Below, one piece after another: positions 1-11,501 of a DNA stretch of 64,000 nucleotides. Numbering within the stretch: position 1 is the first letter of the stretch; each line of letters starts with the position of its first letter. Origin of the DNA: Symsagittifera roscoffensis (taxonomy: Eukaryota; Xenacoelomorpha; Acoela; Convolutidae). The notes under the pieces were generated by a model that searched no databases, was not told the DNA's origin, and saw nothing but the letters and a program-made list of their open reading frames with translations. The DNA lies in assembly GCF_963678635.1 (NCBI RefSeq), contig NC_087065.1:5169209-5233208 (forward strand), in the 5' to 3' direction. Position numbers and translations under genes: made by a program.

Positions 1-740
1 CCTCATTTCAAAAAATAAAACTTGCAAAAGACTTTGCAAGATTTTTGCACGATTCGCAACTTTTAACGATGCAGATATTTCACTGGTTTATATTTCATGG
101 AATTCACTCGCATATTTCAATTTGCAAGCTTTTACATTCTTTTTGCGCCAATAATTGTTTATAAACAATGACTAATTAGCGGTAAAAACATGGTTAGTAT
201 CGAAAATATTTTTTATCAAACTGTGACTGAAGCCTGATTATTTTGAAAACTTTTCGAAAAACGATCATACCTTTAGAAAGTTTGGTTTTTAATGCATCGG
301 TGCAACTTTTAGTTATTTTTTTCCTTCGCTTTAGGGAAACTTTTATAACTACTTATGCATTAGCATGCAAAAACCTGCTTGATTTTTGCAAATGGAAAGC
401 AACGCTTGCAAGGATCTTGTAAAATGAAGAATATAAATCTTGGACGAGTCTTGAAACAAAAAAGCATGAAAAAATTTGCGTTCTCCGTCCAATTTTGAGC
501 ACAGTTTTTTCTACCATAGGCATTCCTTCATCCCAGAGCTTCTCCTTGAAGAAAAAGTTCCTGCTAGAAAACTATTAGTTACTCATCAAGTTTTTCCAAG
601 TAGTATTTCTGTAGTAGTTTTTGGTACAAAAACTTTTCAAGCATTTCAAATATTCCATGACGCAGAATAGGGACTCAATAATCATCTTTATAACAAATTG
701 GAAGTTCTTAGTAAATAGAAAAAAAAAATTTGATGCATCG
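1..740. other. AT-rich non-coding stretch
   Basis: I see no supported gene here. The sequence is AT-rich with short homopolymer runs, and open frames are short and in no consistent strand. No RNA gene, splice-flanked exon or clear repeat was recognised before the MITE remnant that begins near 740. Confidence 0.5.
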
Positions 741-992
741 GGCACAACAAATATTAGAACACCCCAAAATTGTGTAGCTTGCAGATCAAGTTTGGGAGAA
801 TTTTTTGGAAATTTTGATGAAAAAATTCGTTTTTTCGGCGCGCGCTCCACTGCAAAATTAGTTCATTTTGGATAAATTGGATGTCATAAAATAATACTAA
901 AATTGGGCCCTTTGGTTGGTGAGGGGGTCAAATCCCTGAGGGGGGGGGGGGGGTCCGCAGCGCATCCCCTGCCCCTAACTCCGTTCCTGATC
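740..992 (+). mobile_element. hAT-like MITE remnant with poly-G tract (copy 1)
   Basis: This is a diverged 3' portion of the MITE family seen best at 16338-16746. Shared landmarks in order are a 'ttttttcggcgcgcgctc' block, a 'gggccctttggttggtgagggggtc' type block, 'aaatccctgag' followed by a long G run near 940-955, then 'cccctgcccctaactccg' leading to a decayed end. The 5' inverted end is missing. No coding capacity is expected. Overlapping short open frames on both strands are explained by the repeat. Confidence 0.6.
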
Positions 993-2428
993 GGTAGCGT
1001 AACTCGCCCCCTTTTGGCTTTAAAAGGGCTTAAAAAGCGTTTAGAAGTCGGCCGAACCCATGCACTTGCGAAAGAAAAAAAATGCACACATATTATGTAA
1101 AAAACAGAAGGAGAAAAATTGACGCAATAATTGTGAGTGAGAACTGAATTCGTTATTCAACACTCTAAAATATTCCTAAAATGACGCGATAAAATCACTT
1201 GAGTAACTCCTCAGCCAAGTTCTATTTTGGGTGCATGCTTAGATGAAAAATAGAGAACTTCTTATGACGCGTAACTTTTGAAAATAAATTGGACAGTTTA
1301 AAAACAACCGAGATCTAACTAATTTATCATTCAAGTGCTTCATTATAAATGCCGCGGGATACCAGAGCACATCAAATTGTGCATGATTTTAAAAATAAAA
1401 CCCCTGAAACTTCCGACAGCTCTTCTTGGTGTTCTCCCAAACGATTCCAATTTTTATTTGAAAACTTTCATAAATAACTCTGTAAATAGCTATCGTTTTG
1501 AAACAATTTATTATGATTATTCAAAGTCTAATATCTCTTTTTTTGATAATCTTAAAGATAGCAATTTGAAAATTATGGAAAATGTTAGATTTTTATTTTT
1601 AAAATTTTTATTTTTGGATAATTCTTTAGAACAACACTCTATTTATTGGACAAAAACTTGTTTGCGTCTCTTTGCGCGTTAATGAGACTCAATAGCTTAC
1701 CTCAAATTAATTTAGAACGACTTCTTAGCCGAATAAACTCGACGCTGCCGCGTTGATATAACGAAACATATATTGTCTTTTTTATAACAGTTGTTTCATT
1801 GACTAAAGTAACAATTTTCAAGAACCATGATGTTTGCAAAAAATTGAGCTCCCGGGTCGACAAAAAATGCCTTGTCAAATATTTGCACAATTGTGGAACA
1901 AGCACTTGTTACGTCTAAAAAATTTCACACGCTACGTTTCACACGCTACAACTAGCATTGTTTCATTGTATACAGCTTATGATAAATCTTTTCTTATATA
2001 GAAGTGTTTGAATAGCATTTTTTCTTCAAATTAAGAAGCAATTATTTTTTTGACACGAAAAGAAAACTACGTTTTACCACATTTGAACTTTTGTGAATTG
2101 ATGCCTGTTTTGTGACAAACTATCGGTTTATTGGGTCAAACAAAGCCCATTCTCTGAAGGTTGTTTCCTTTTTGCAAAAAATATGAAAACACTGTATCTG
2201 GACTACGTTATAGACAAAATATTACAGCTTTCATACAATTTTTTTTTCGGAAATTACTTTTTATTGCATAATTAAAATGCTTTTTTCCCCAATTTTGGAT
2301 GTTCAAGAAAAGGCTTTTCATAAAAATTTTATAGTATAAAACTTACGACTAGTGGTTTCAACAAAAAAAAAGTTTCTAGTCTCAAAATTTAGTTTTAAAA
2401 ACGTTTCGCGTATCAGTTGCGTACTTGT
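993..2428. other. non-coding stretch with one isolated 115-codon frame
   Basis: No gene is supported. A frame of 115 codons on the plus strand (1335-1682) opens at GTG, not ATG, and has no splice signals or domain I recognise. At this AT content a frame of that length can occur about once by chance in a window of this size. The rest holds only short frames. Confidence 0.4.
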
Positions 2429-3356
2429 ACTTACCCGCATCGAGTTTCAAGCGTTAATAATAGATTATAATATGATTTTAGTACCAGTCTTTCCAAAATT
2501 CAGAAAAAATTCATTTTAGTCAATTAATAATTGATTATAATCTCCTTCTTTGAAATCAACTATAATCAATTATAATACCTTATTATCGATTATATTCGAT
2601 TATTATAAACAGAATTTCTAATTTATTTGTTTCGCAGAAAAATCCATTAAAATCGATTAGAATTATTTATAATCTTTTTAGTTTGCCCATTTTGTTATCG
2701 CCCTTCTACCTGAACTTGCTTATGTTTTATGCTTTTCGTACACGTTGGTTTATTAAAAAATGGACAATTGTTTTAACGGTTTTCAAATCAATTCAAATTT
2801 AAAACGCTTTTTTTCAATTTCTTATTAATTATAATTGTTTTATAATGCACATTCAGAGTTTTTATGACCACCAAAATATCAGCACACTGCTTTAGTTTCA
2901 TGATTAATACATAAAAGAGTTATATTTCACCTACCGCGGGGTTCTTTCAACTAATATGAAGGGATCTCTATGAAAATTTTGTTTCGTGGTAAAACTTTGT
3001 GTTCAGATAAACCAAAGAGTGACCGAACATCTCATTTTTTAAGTTTTTTGACAGAAAAAATCATAATCAGTTATAAAAAACTATAATTGAGTATGAAAGA
3101 TTAATAGAGGTCATAAGATATTATTATTATAGATTATAAGAGATTGCAAGAGTTTAATAGAAATTTTCGGAAAAATTATAATCAATTATATTTGATTATA
3201 ATTTTTTATAATGTCACGAAAAATATTGTCTTTATAAGGATAATAAATTGTTTAAACATCTAAATTTGGCGCTTATAATTGATTTTAATTTTGATAAAAG
3301 TACAAAAATAATTATAATAATCGATTATTTTCTCTTTTTACTGAGTGCGGGTAACT
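2429..3356. mobile_element. AT-rich element with GATTATAATC palindromes and possible TIRs
   Basis: The stretch is packed with variants of the self-complementary decamer GATTATAATC (for example near 2530, 2560, 2585, 3060, 3190 and 3320). It is framed by TTACCCGCA at 2431-2439 and its reverse complement TGCGGGTAA at 3346-3354, followed inward by a partly matching AGT. A CG-containing 9-mer on both edges of such AT-rich DNA suggests a terminal-inverted-repeat element of about 0.93 kb with no coding capacity. The TIR match beyond the 9-mer is weak, so an ordinary AT-rich repeat region is possible. Confidence 0.35.
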
Positions 3357-3915
3357 CTTAAAATTTTGATTGTTGTAGAAGAAAAAGTTTTTCTTTTGGA
3401 AAAAAAGAGCCATAAAATTTCATGGCATGAAATTGTTTGACTATCATTTTTTCAAAACTTCACATTTGAAACTGTATAACCATTATTTTTCGTGTTTGGA
3501 GGTCAAACTGGGCTCATAATAACAATATTTGAAACGTATCCGATCAGATGTTTGCTTCTAGTCAATGACGCGTGGGAAAATATTTCCGACACATGCAAAA
3601 CTGGAAGCTGAAGTTTCAGTTCATATTTACATTTCCGGTTTTCAGAGTTTTTTCGGCCTGATTGTAAAATATACAGACGGATTGTAATTTTTTTGGTCAA
3701 ATAAAAGCGGAACCACTTATTTCTTGCTTAAATCATTGTCGTTTCTGATAAATATATACGTTAACTGAAACTACGTCAAACCATTGAAAAAAATTGGAAG
3801 CTTGAAATTTGGGTAAAATGGGAACCGTTTCAAAATCATGGAAGATAATACAAACTCAAAATTTCATGGCTTACTTAAATTTTTTTCTAGGAGCTAGAAA
3901 CTTTTAGGTAGAAAC
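3357..3915. other. non-coding stretch
   Basis: Nothing supportable was seen. A 65-codon minus-strand frame (3503-3700) has no splice context or recognisable motif. Confidence 0.4.
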
Positions 3916-4213
3916 CAGGGGCGGATCAAAGATTTTCTCAAGAGTGGGTTTCAAAACATTTTCAAAGTCTTATCGATCTTTTTTTAGGCCGACCAATTTT
4001 AGTTTTCGAGCTTTCACAAATCATTATAAAGACCCGATTTTGACCAAAATTTCTCCGCCGCTGGCCAGATTTTGAAAAAATTTAACAGGCCAAAAAAGGG
4101 CATTTTGGAAAACTTTGACCTAAAAATTGCATTTTTTCGGCGAGCGCTTCCCCCTCAAATTTTGTATATATTACAAAAATTTAAGAATCCGTCAGCCAAA
4201 AATGAATAGTAAA
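3916..4213 (+). mobile_element. hAT-like MITE, 5' part (copy 2)
   Basis: It begins with CAGGGGCGGATCAAAG, the 5' inverted end of the family defined at 16338-16746, and runs through the shared internal blocks ('taggccgaccaattt', 'gaaaactttgacctaaaaattgc', 'cggcgagcgct', 'ccgtcagccaaaaatg'). The poly-G block and the 3' inverted end are absent, so it is a truncated non-coding copy. It lies 3' of the GPCR exon on that gene's strand, probably inside its intron. Confidence 0.65.
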
Positions 4214-4461
4214 TTTCTATGATAATTTTTCATCAATTTTTAAATATTGCTCACAATTTTTGTTTTCTAAAGTAAGACGAAAATAAAACGTAAGCGGTCA
4301 GACTGTGAACCAAGTCTATATAATATTGCAGTATCTGAAACTAATTTTTTGATAATTTTTTTTGATGATTTCTAGTTTTGCTCAATCTTTTTTTAGCAAT
4401 AAAGTGACGCAGGATATGTCAACTTTTAAGTGTGTCTACAATTGTTTCGCTGGTAACTTAC
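4214..4461 (-). other. start of intron after the GPCR exon
   Basis: On the minus strand the GPCR reading frame ends at CCAG followed by GTAAGT (plus 4456-4461), a near-consensus splice donor. The DNA beyond is AT-rich without open frames. The exon(s) encoding TM6, TM7 and the C-terminus were not found between here and position 1 and probably lie beyond the left edge of the window. Confidence 0.55.
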
Positions 4462-5264
4462 CTGGAGTACATGATGAGCATCGATGAACAGACTACAGCC
4501 ACTAGAAATGCACGCATGCCCTGGTATGCCTGGAGGAGAATTTCAATTTGGCCACTGGACATCCAGGCTTTGAAGAAGAAGGGAACTGCTATTACCACAG
4601 AGAACAGAAGAATGGCCAGCACTGCATTTTTGGCGAAATTCAGAGTGTATATTTGAGAATATTTGAAAGGGTGACAAACTGCAATGTAGCGATTACAAGT
4701 TATGTTTAGAATCATAAGCCAAGACATGTAAGGTAACGAAGTAAAAAGGAAATTCAAAATGAACTCGATAATGTCTTGCACAAGAACCGACGGGGGATAG
4801 AACCCCATCATTATGATCAGAACTTGAATCACATTATTGCAGATACAGTAAACTAAGTCTAGGCAACTGAGACACAAAATTAGAATCTCAGTCGCCTTTC
4901 GTCGCGTTTTCCGAAAGTAGACTGTAACCACTAAAGAGTTTCCAAGAATTCCGATTAGTCCGCAAGTGAAACAGATAATTTCGATGAGGAATTTGAACCA
5001 GGTCCACGGTTCGGGTCCCGGCGGGGTCTGACTTTGGTCGAAAGAATCGTTGGTGGAACTGACATTTATGGTTTCCAGCGCCATTTGCGGGACTGTAAAA
5101 TGGGAAAACTGGCCAAAATTGTTTTCTGCTTGGGCGGAACTTTCAGTTGGGAAATAAAGAATAGAATGGGAATTGCTACTGCGGGCTTTTGATTCGTTCA
5201 TCCATCGGGAAAAATGAGGGAAATTGTTTATTTCCAAGTCCCAATGTGGGGAAATAACGGCGCC
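4462..5264 (-). CDS. Class A GPCR exon (TM1-TM5), FMRFamide-receptor-like
   Basis: This exon encodes most of a seven-transmembrane receptor of the rhodopsin class. It starts after a TTTGTTTCAG acceptor (AG at 5265-5266) and ends at a GTAAGT donor (4456-4461). The first in-frame ATG is at 5199-5201, giving about 62 extracellular residues before TM1. Counting residues from the frame's TTG codon at 5271-5273, N-glycosylation sequons lie at about 26, 70 and 75. TM1 covers 92-120 with GN (N112), and TM2 is around 127-150 with D139. TM3 ends in CNRYIAVCHPF (193-203), TM4 is about 214-236 and TM5 about 247-270. NRY replaces D/ERY. No cysteine is present at the usual top of TM3 (around residue 170) or in the second outer loop, so the typical class A disulfide is missing. 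IAVCHPF fits invertebrate peptide receptors of the FMRFamide type, but the ligand is unknown. TM6 and TM7 are absent from this exon, so the gene is partial here. Confidence 0.85.
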
Positions 5265-8200
5265 CTGAAACAAATTGGAAGGGTGATTTTTGGGTAAAAC
5301 GGCAACCGTTTCAACACAAATGAAAGGAAATCATTTAATTCAAAAATGACCATTCTCAAATTAGCTGCCACAAATCAGCCATAAAAATGAAAAAAATAAT
5401 AAAAATTAACTTCTTTGAAGAAAAATTCAATAAGTTTTTCGGCGATAACAACGCAGAATCACAAATTAATTTACAGGGAAACAAAATTAAAAAAATATTT
5501 TGTCGAGATTTCTTTTTATCAGATTTAATTGCGAAGCTCCATCATTTTATAAATTAATCTCCTTTGCTTCACAGGGAGGGAGGGGGGGGGGTTGTTACTT
5601 TTGCCCTCCGGATAAAAATAGATAACAGTTCGGTCGGGCGAAGTGAAAACTGGATTTAAAAATTATTGAATCAAGGTAGCCTGCTATCTGCATAGGGTGT
5701 TATTCTTTATACAGAACCAGTTTGGCGGTTTACTTATTCAACACGCTAACGGAAGAAGGAAAAAATCGTTTTATTTTAAAAAAAAAACCTATCATGGAAA
5801 TTTCAAATTTCAGGGAGAAAAAAAAACAATAATAAACCTTCGAATTTTAAGCCGGTTAGGTTCAGGCGTTCAATAGGTTAGTTAGAAAATTTGATTTTGT
5901 CAAAAAAAAAACAAACGCAGCAAATTTTTTTGAGATTATTAGGAGCCTTGGCTTTGTTAGTTGAATTCGAAAACAGACTTATTGCGTGTTAGAATCGGTT
6001 TTACAATTCAACTAGCATCACTGTAATCTCATGAAATTTGGGTGCGTTTTTGTTTTCTTGGACAAAATCTAGCTTTCAAAACAAACTCGTATGAGTTGGA
6101 AAGGGATATCGCATTAAAGCTTCTTCCGTGAATTATTCGAAATGAATTGTTCAAATTGTATAAAATGTGGTGAAAAGCGAAAATGATTGAATTATGTTTT
6201 GTCTGATTTTCAATGTTTTTCTTGCTTTTTATTACCTTTCTCTTATCGCCCCGTGAAAAAATCGATTGCACGCAATTTATCTTAAGCATGTCTACAAAAA
6301 AGAAGCTGTTTAATTCTCGATTTCTCCCACGCTTAAATAAAGTAGGAAAAAAACACAAATGAAAATCTGAAAGTTCCTGAAGACGCTTTTGATATCTTGG
6401 GTGGAGTAATTTTTGAACTATTTGTCAATGTCTATCGAAATGAATTGAAAAGTCAAATATAATTTAACTTTTTCAAGCTTTTCCTTTTATTATTTTAAGA
6501 CGATGATATTTTTCAAGCTTCCTCCTTATTCCCTAGCAACTAGATACTTTTGTTGGTTTTTTGTTGAATTAAAATGAAACTCACCAATAATTTTGTGACG
6601 GCTGATTAAACGATTTGGCGTGAAACAGTTTGAAGCAAAAAGCCACGACACTTATGAAAAGACAACTCGCATAAAAAGATTAAAATAATTTGTTTTTCTG
6701 ATGCAACGATTGGCACAGAAAGATGACTGGTAATAAATTCAAAGGAAAAAGATATGCAGTTTTGGTTCCAGTTATTTTTTCTACGACTTATAAAATCTTT
6801 TGATTTGTGGCGTTAGTGTGTTTTTTCTAGATTTTCAGTTTTTCTTTTTAGAGTGGTATGAAAAAATAACATTGGAACGGAAAAGCAGCCGTTCCTCTTT
6901 GTTTTTTTTAAGAACAAGGAATCGTTTTTTCTTAAACCTCTCTTTAACATCAAGGTTGTATCAATTGGCACGTTTTTTCTTTGCAGCTTGAATCAATTGG
7001 TTTAGTTTCAAAATTAAAATCAACGAGCAAATATTGATTAAAGGAGATAACAAAAGATCAGATAACAATGATTACTTCATTTTTTATCAAAAAAAGGACT
7101 GCGCGTATCAAGGTGAATCTTCCAAACGCCCTTTATCGTATAGTAAGGATTTTTTGTATAAAGTTTTAATAAATTTTCAAAAACTTTACAATATAATTTT
7201 TTTGTGAAAAACTCCACACGCGCGCAAATTCTTGAGTAGAATGATATTTTTAACATCATTTGCTAAACTATTTGGAAAAATTGGTTTGTCTAAATTCACT
7301 TTGGAATGATTCTTAGCTTGACTAGTTCTCCCGCTGCCTAAGCGCTGATAAACACTGGAGAGTGACTGCTTGACTAGCGTAAAGCACGATTAGCCTAAAA
7401 GATTTAAAAAAAAAAGTCATAAACTAATCAAATTGTATAATTTTGCACGCTCCATTATTCAAAAAAAAATGCGGCACAAATATTCTATTAAAATTAAAAT
7501 TGATTTCTGACGTCTGAGAATTGACAATTAAACAACCAGGCAATTAGCCAGCAATTTTTTTAATAGAGTGCACCCACCACTGATCGTCGCCCAAAATTGT
7601 AAATTATGAGATAAACTAAGCTTAATATAAGTTAATAGTATATAACAGTTTTTATTTTGACACTTTTTATTTTTTGAGTTCTGATATTTTAAGCTAGCGC
7701 AGGTTGAAAAAATGCTTGTCATACAATTCCATCCTATTAAAAAATGATTATCATACCATTTCATACAAATCAATTGAATGAAAACTTTGTATGAAAATCA
7801 CATAAAGAGCTCTTTTTTCATACAATGGAGCTGTATCATAAGCAAATTTCTATACTATCAAACTTTATGACAACCATTTTGTTCTTGCAACGATTTTGTG
7901 TTTCGCTTTTTATTTGTAATTTGCCCAGAATTTCAAAATCCAGAAACTTTCTCAAATGAAAAAACCAACAGGTTAAACGGCATTGAATCGTAGATATCAC
8001 TACGTATTACTAGATGACAAATCAGATAAAAACAGAGTTTTACTCAAAAATACAACAAACAATATCTACTTTTTTATTTGGCTGCGAGCCCTCTGTTTCA
8101 AAAAACTCGGACGTTGAAAAATCGTGGCTGTTTTTCGGTTAGGCTTAGGTTGTATCTTATCATCTTCAACTGAAAATTACAAATTCTGCGATCACAATGA

Positions 8201-8575
8201 ACCTTCAATGTGACCCTTCATTATTTTATGTATAAATTTTGCGTGTACTAAATTGTTCGGAAAATTTTACATGCAAAAAAAAAATGCAAAAGTTTTTTTT
8301 GTTCGTAAGACTTATTTAGCGACTAAAAAAACTTTTTCTGCAGATTCGATTTTGCTTATCATACTATTTTCATAATTATATATATGAAAACACTTATAAA
8401 GATTTAGTTAGTAACTTATACGCAAACGTTAAATAGATCCCCAGGAGTTTTCTTTTGACATTAGCTCGAAAGACGGAAAAAAACGAGAAGTAAGCTTTGA
8501 TATGAACCCTATTGAGTTTCCAAAAAATTAGGACGCATTTTTGCTACGTTTGGTTTTAGGCTTGAATCATTTTCG
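5265..8575. other. long non-coding stretch, possibly intron or upstream of GPCR
   Basis: No gene or exon can be supported. The acceptor at 5265 implies an upstream non-coding or short coding exon of the GPCR at higher coordinates, but I could not place it. A short G tract lies at about 5577-5591. The longest frame (109 codons, minus, 6029-6358) is lysine- and asparagine-rich without motif or splice context. Confidence 0.4.
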
Positions 8576-8930
8576 TTGATTTAAGGCTTGAATCATTTCA
8601 CTTTTTCACCCAATTTTGAAAAAGTGTGAAGAAAAAACTTTTTGGTTTTAATTTCTCGTAAATTTTTTTATGTCAGTTTCGATGTTTTGTCAATTGTTTT
8701 TGCTTGATTTCAAAAGCCGCAAAAGTACCGCAAAAGTAACGAAAATTTCTCCTATTTAGAGGAAAAGTTTAAAAGTAGAATAATATATTGATTTAAGGCT
8801 TGAATCATTTCACTTTTTCACCCAATTTTGAAAAAGTGTGAAGAAAAAATTTTTTGGTTTTAATTTCTCGTAAATTTTTTTTGTCAATTTCGATGTTTTG
8901 TCAATTGTTTTTGCTTGATTTCAAAAGCCG
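8576..8930. repeat. direct duplication, two 143-bp copies 212 bp apart
   Basis: The copy at 8576-8719 and the copy at 8788-8930 are almost identical, differing at a handful of bases. Both begin TTGATTTAAGGCTTGAATC and end TTTCAAAAGCCG. Each holds a small hairpin, CACTTTTT...AAAAAGTG. About 68 bp of unrelated sequence separates them. An extra partial 'aggcttgaatcattt' lies just upstream at 8558-8573. Confidence 0.9.
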
Positions 8931-9645
8931 AATGATCTCAGGTAAAACATTTTCTTTCTTTTGAGCTCAAGGCATCATTATCCTCCAGACTTTTTTGATG
9001 GAAATTAGGTCCAAAATATCTAGTTAAATGGTTGTTTTTATTCGAAAGAAAAAACAAAATGAGGATGCTTAATTGGCCATTTTCTTCAAAAAATATGAAT
9101 TATCATTCTATTTTGTATCGAGGAAAATTCATTGTTATTTAATTAGTTACGCGAATTTAGTAGAGGACGGACGCGAGTATTCCGACGCGAATTCGTTCAT
9201 TTAGTAGTTTGAAATTGTCGGTGGTTGGAAAATTTTTAAATCAAAACTGATAAAGTGCTCAGTTTTTTCTTTTAAAAAAATGCGTTGATGTTAATATTGC
9301 ATTTAGAGCACTGAAACTTTGTAGTATTGAACATTGTGACTTGCTGTTCTGGCTTATATCAGAGGGAGATTATATTGTACTAATGAAAAAAGACCGATAA
9401 ATTTTACGCGGATTCTCTCGCTGGAATTGCCAAAGCTCAATATCAGATATCGATTTTGTGATTTATTGAGACCAGTGCTGAAATCTTTTCAGGCAGTGTG
9501 ACATAAAGAAATGCTCAGTCTAATACACATTTCACGGATTCTAAACTAGACTAAGTCGGTAAACCAATGTCGTCACAGATAAGTCGACGATTCCAACTTG
9601 ATAGGGAACTTTTTGGGAAGATGAAGTAAAACTATCCAAATTTAA
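8931..9645. other. non-coding stretch
   Basis: Nothing was recognised beyond AT-rich DNA. The segment 'gacggacgcgagtattccgacgcgaattcg' region near 9165-9195 is locally CG-rich with two near-repeats of GACGCGA, but no feature can be assigned. Confidence 0.4.
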
Positions 9646-9957
9646 TTATTTCACTTCAAACGTATCATGTTTGGGGATATCCATCTTGGCAGCCTGCCTT
9701 AAAGTTAGCCGCATTAAATTTCGTCTGGTATATGTCAAAGTGTAGTTGGAAAGAGGAGGGCGGAAGGGGGGTGAATTTGTTAGTTGGGTAAAAAAAGGAA
9801 TGCGAGTGCTAATCGGCGTGGGAATTAGAGCCCCGACTTCAGAAGGATTTGTTACCAGAGTATCAAACTTCAATCCCTGTTCCAAAAATGAATTTAATGG
9901 CAAATCGTTTGATTGTGAAGCCTTAAAGGTGATTGACAGTTGCGCGCTCGATGCTTT
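9646..9957 (-). CDS. candidate terminal exon, 104-codon open frame, unknown
   Basis: On the minus strand the frame is open from a TAA near 9958 down to the stop at 9646-9648, about 104 codons, in DNA visibly richer in G+C than its surroundings. There is no ATG at the 5' end, so if real it would be a last exon entered by splicing. The sequence just upstream (TTAAGACCAG) is a poor acceptor. The peptide is rich in Pro, Ser and Thr (around PFFTQLTNSPPFRPP) and ends DIPKHDTFEVK. I do not recognise a family. A plus-strand frame overlaps (9746-9970), so coding status is unproven. Confidence 0.25.
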   Translation of the reverse strand, partial: KASSAQLSITFKASQSNDLPLNSFLEQGLKFDTLVTNPSEVGALIPTPISTRIPFFTQLTNSPPFRPPLSNYTLTYTRRNLMRLTLRQAAKMDIPKHDTFEVK

Positions 9958-10775
9958 TTACTGGTCTTAACAGTTGAATGACTTTACCATTTCTCTTGTT
10001 TTTTTTTTAAACCTGGCTGCAAAAATAAGACTGCTTCATGTAGTTATTGCTATTAAAGCCTTCTCAATTTCGAAAATTAGATTAGTTATTCTATTACAGA
10101 AATTCATTTGAAAGGATTAAAAAAGAAATTTGCAAAACACCAAAGGAGTTTCTAGAGCTAAAATGTAACTTCAAGAGCTAAAAACAAAACTTTCGAATAG
10201 AAAAATAACCTAATAACTACAAACTAGTAGCCCAATAATTATTGCAAAAAAATCCTAGAAAAAATCTTCAAACTGATGAATTTTGGAATAGATTCTTAAT
10301 GCGCTCAATTGAATTTATAAAATTTCCAAAACCTTGGGTGATTTTTTTCCAGACAACGAAGTTTCAACTAGCGATTTTTAACAAATTTTTACCTTTGATC
10401 AATTTTTGCCTTTGATAGTTGTAAAGACTTAAAATGGGGGTTTTGGACGACAATTATTCAAACTGGGTAATTAACAGGCATTGTATTTAAACGTTAGCGG
10501 TAAATCAAATCATTACAAATTGAACCAAAACAAGCAAATTGCTCTTTTAATAGCATAGCAAACGCAAACCGTTTCAGGGACGAAATCAAGAAAAAATTAT
10601 ATTTAATTAATCAAAGTTTTCTCATTTTTTGATTTTTTAAAATAGTTTTTTCTCAAAGCCTCTGAGCGAACTTAGAAAGCAGTTTTGTTACGCTTTGTCT
10701 GACAGCATAAAATGCTAATTTTCATTGAATAAATTTCAAAAATTGAACCGGTTTTTTGTGTACCTTCATAGCAAC
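9958..10775. other. non-coding stretch
   Basis: AT-rich DNA with no open frame, RNA signature or repeat that I could support. Confidence 0.4.
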
Positions 10776-11212
10776 AACCGTTGGAGCTAACTATTGGGTT
10801 CCAACTATTTCTGATAAAAGTGACAGAATATTTGTGCACGGGGTAGTTTTTTGCCTCCAGACAATTGTGGACGTTTCAATTATCCATTTTTGACAAAATT
10901 GTTTATATCATTCAAAGAGTATTCTTTTCTTGAGCTCAAATTTAAAAAAGTACTTCACCTTTTGTAAGGTTCTTGGGGTGTAGAGATTGCCAAAATGGTA
11001 TATTTTGCTCTATTAACGAATGAGCCGAGAGCAGGCTTTTGTAATAATTGCTAGGTTACTGGGAGCTAAATATATCACTTTGTTTTTATAATATTTTCAG
11101 TTTTTCATAAGAGTTCATCAATTTTTTCAAGCGAACACTGCTCAATAGGTTTTAAAAGACAGTCGGAACATTCAAGCTTTTGTCTTGATACGAGCAGTTT
11201 TGATTTTTGATT
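10776..11212 (+). repeat. Interspersed repeat R1, diverged copy
   Basis: This is an older copy of the family best seen at 23143-23877 and 43512-44282. Matching landmarks in order are 'gtgacagaatatttgtgcacggg', 'ccatttttgacaaaattgtttatatcattcaaag', 'ttgccaaaatgg', 'cagtcggaacattcaagc' and 'gatacgagcagttttg'. The centre is replaced by unrelated sequence. It is non-coding and its class is unknown. Confidence 0.6.
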
Positions 11213-11501
11213 CAAATTTTATTTTTTTTTTGAAAAATAAATTGCACAATAGTTTTTTGGAAATATGTTTAGCTATTATCTTTCTCATCGGCTTATATCT
11301 ACAGCCAACCAAGCTAATTTGCTTTTACCCGGCAAATTTATATTAGCGCTTCTAAAACTTTTCAAGCTTCTAAAATTGTGTTACGTGTTGCGTTTGTTAA
11401 AGTTTAAACACAAGATTTTAGTTTTTTACAATTTTTTGAAAAAAAGTTTGTTAAAATTCTTAGTGAAGATTCAAGAAATAACATTTCAGTTAATTGTTTA
11501 A

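Noticed and set aside
1335-1682. 115-codon plus-strand frame
   Set aside because: Starts at GTG, has no motif or splice sites, and is within chance length for this composition.
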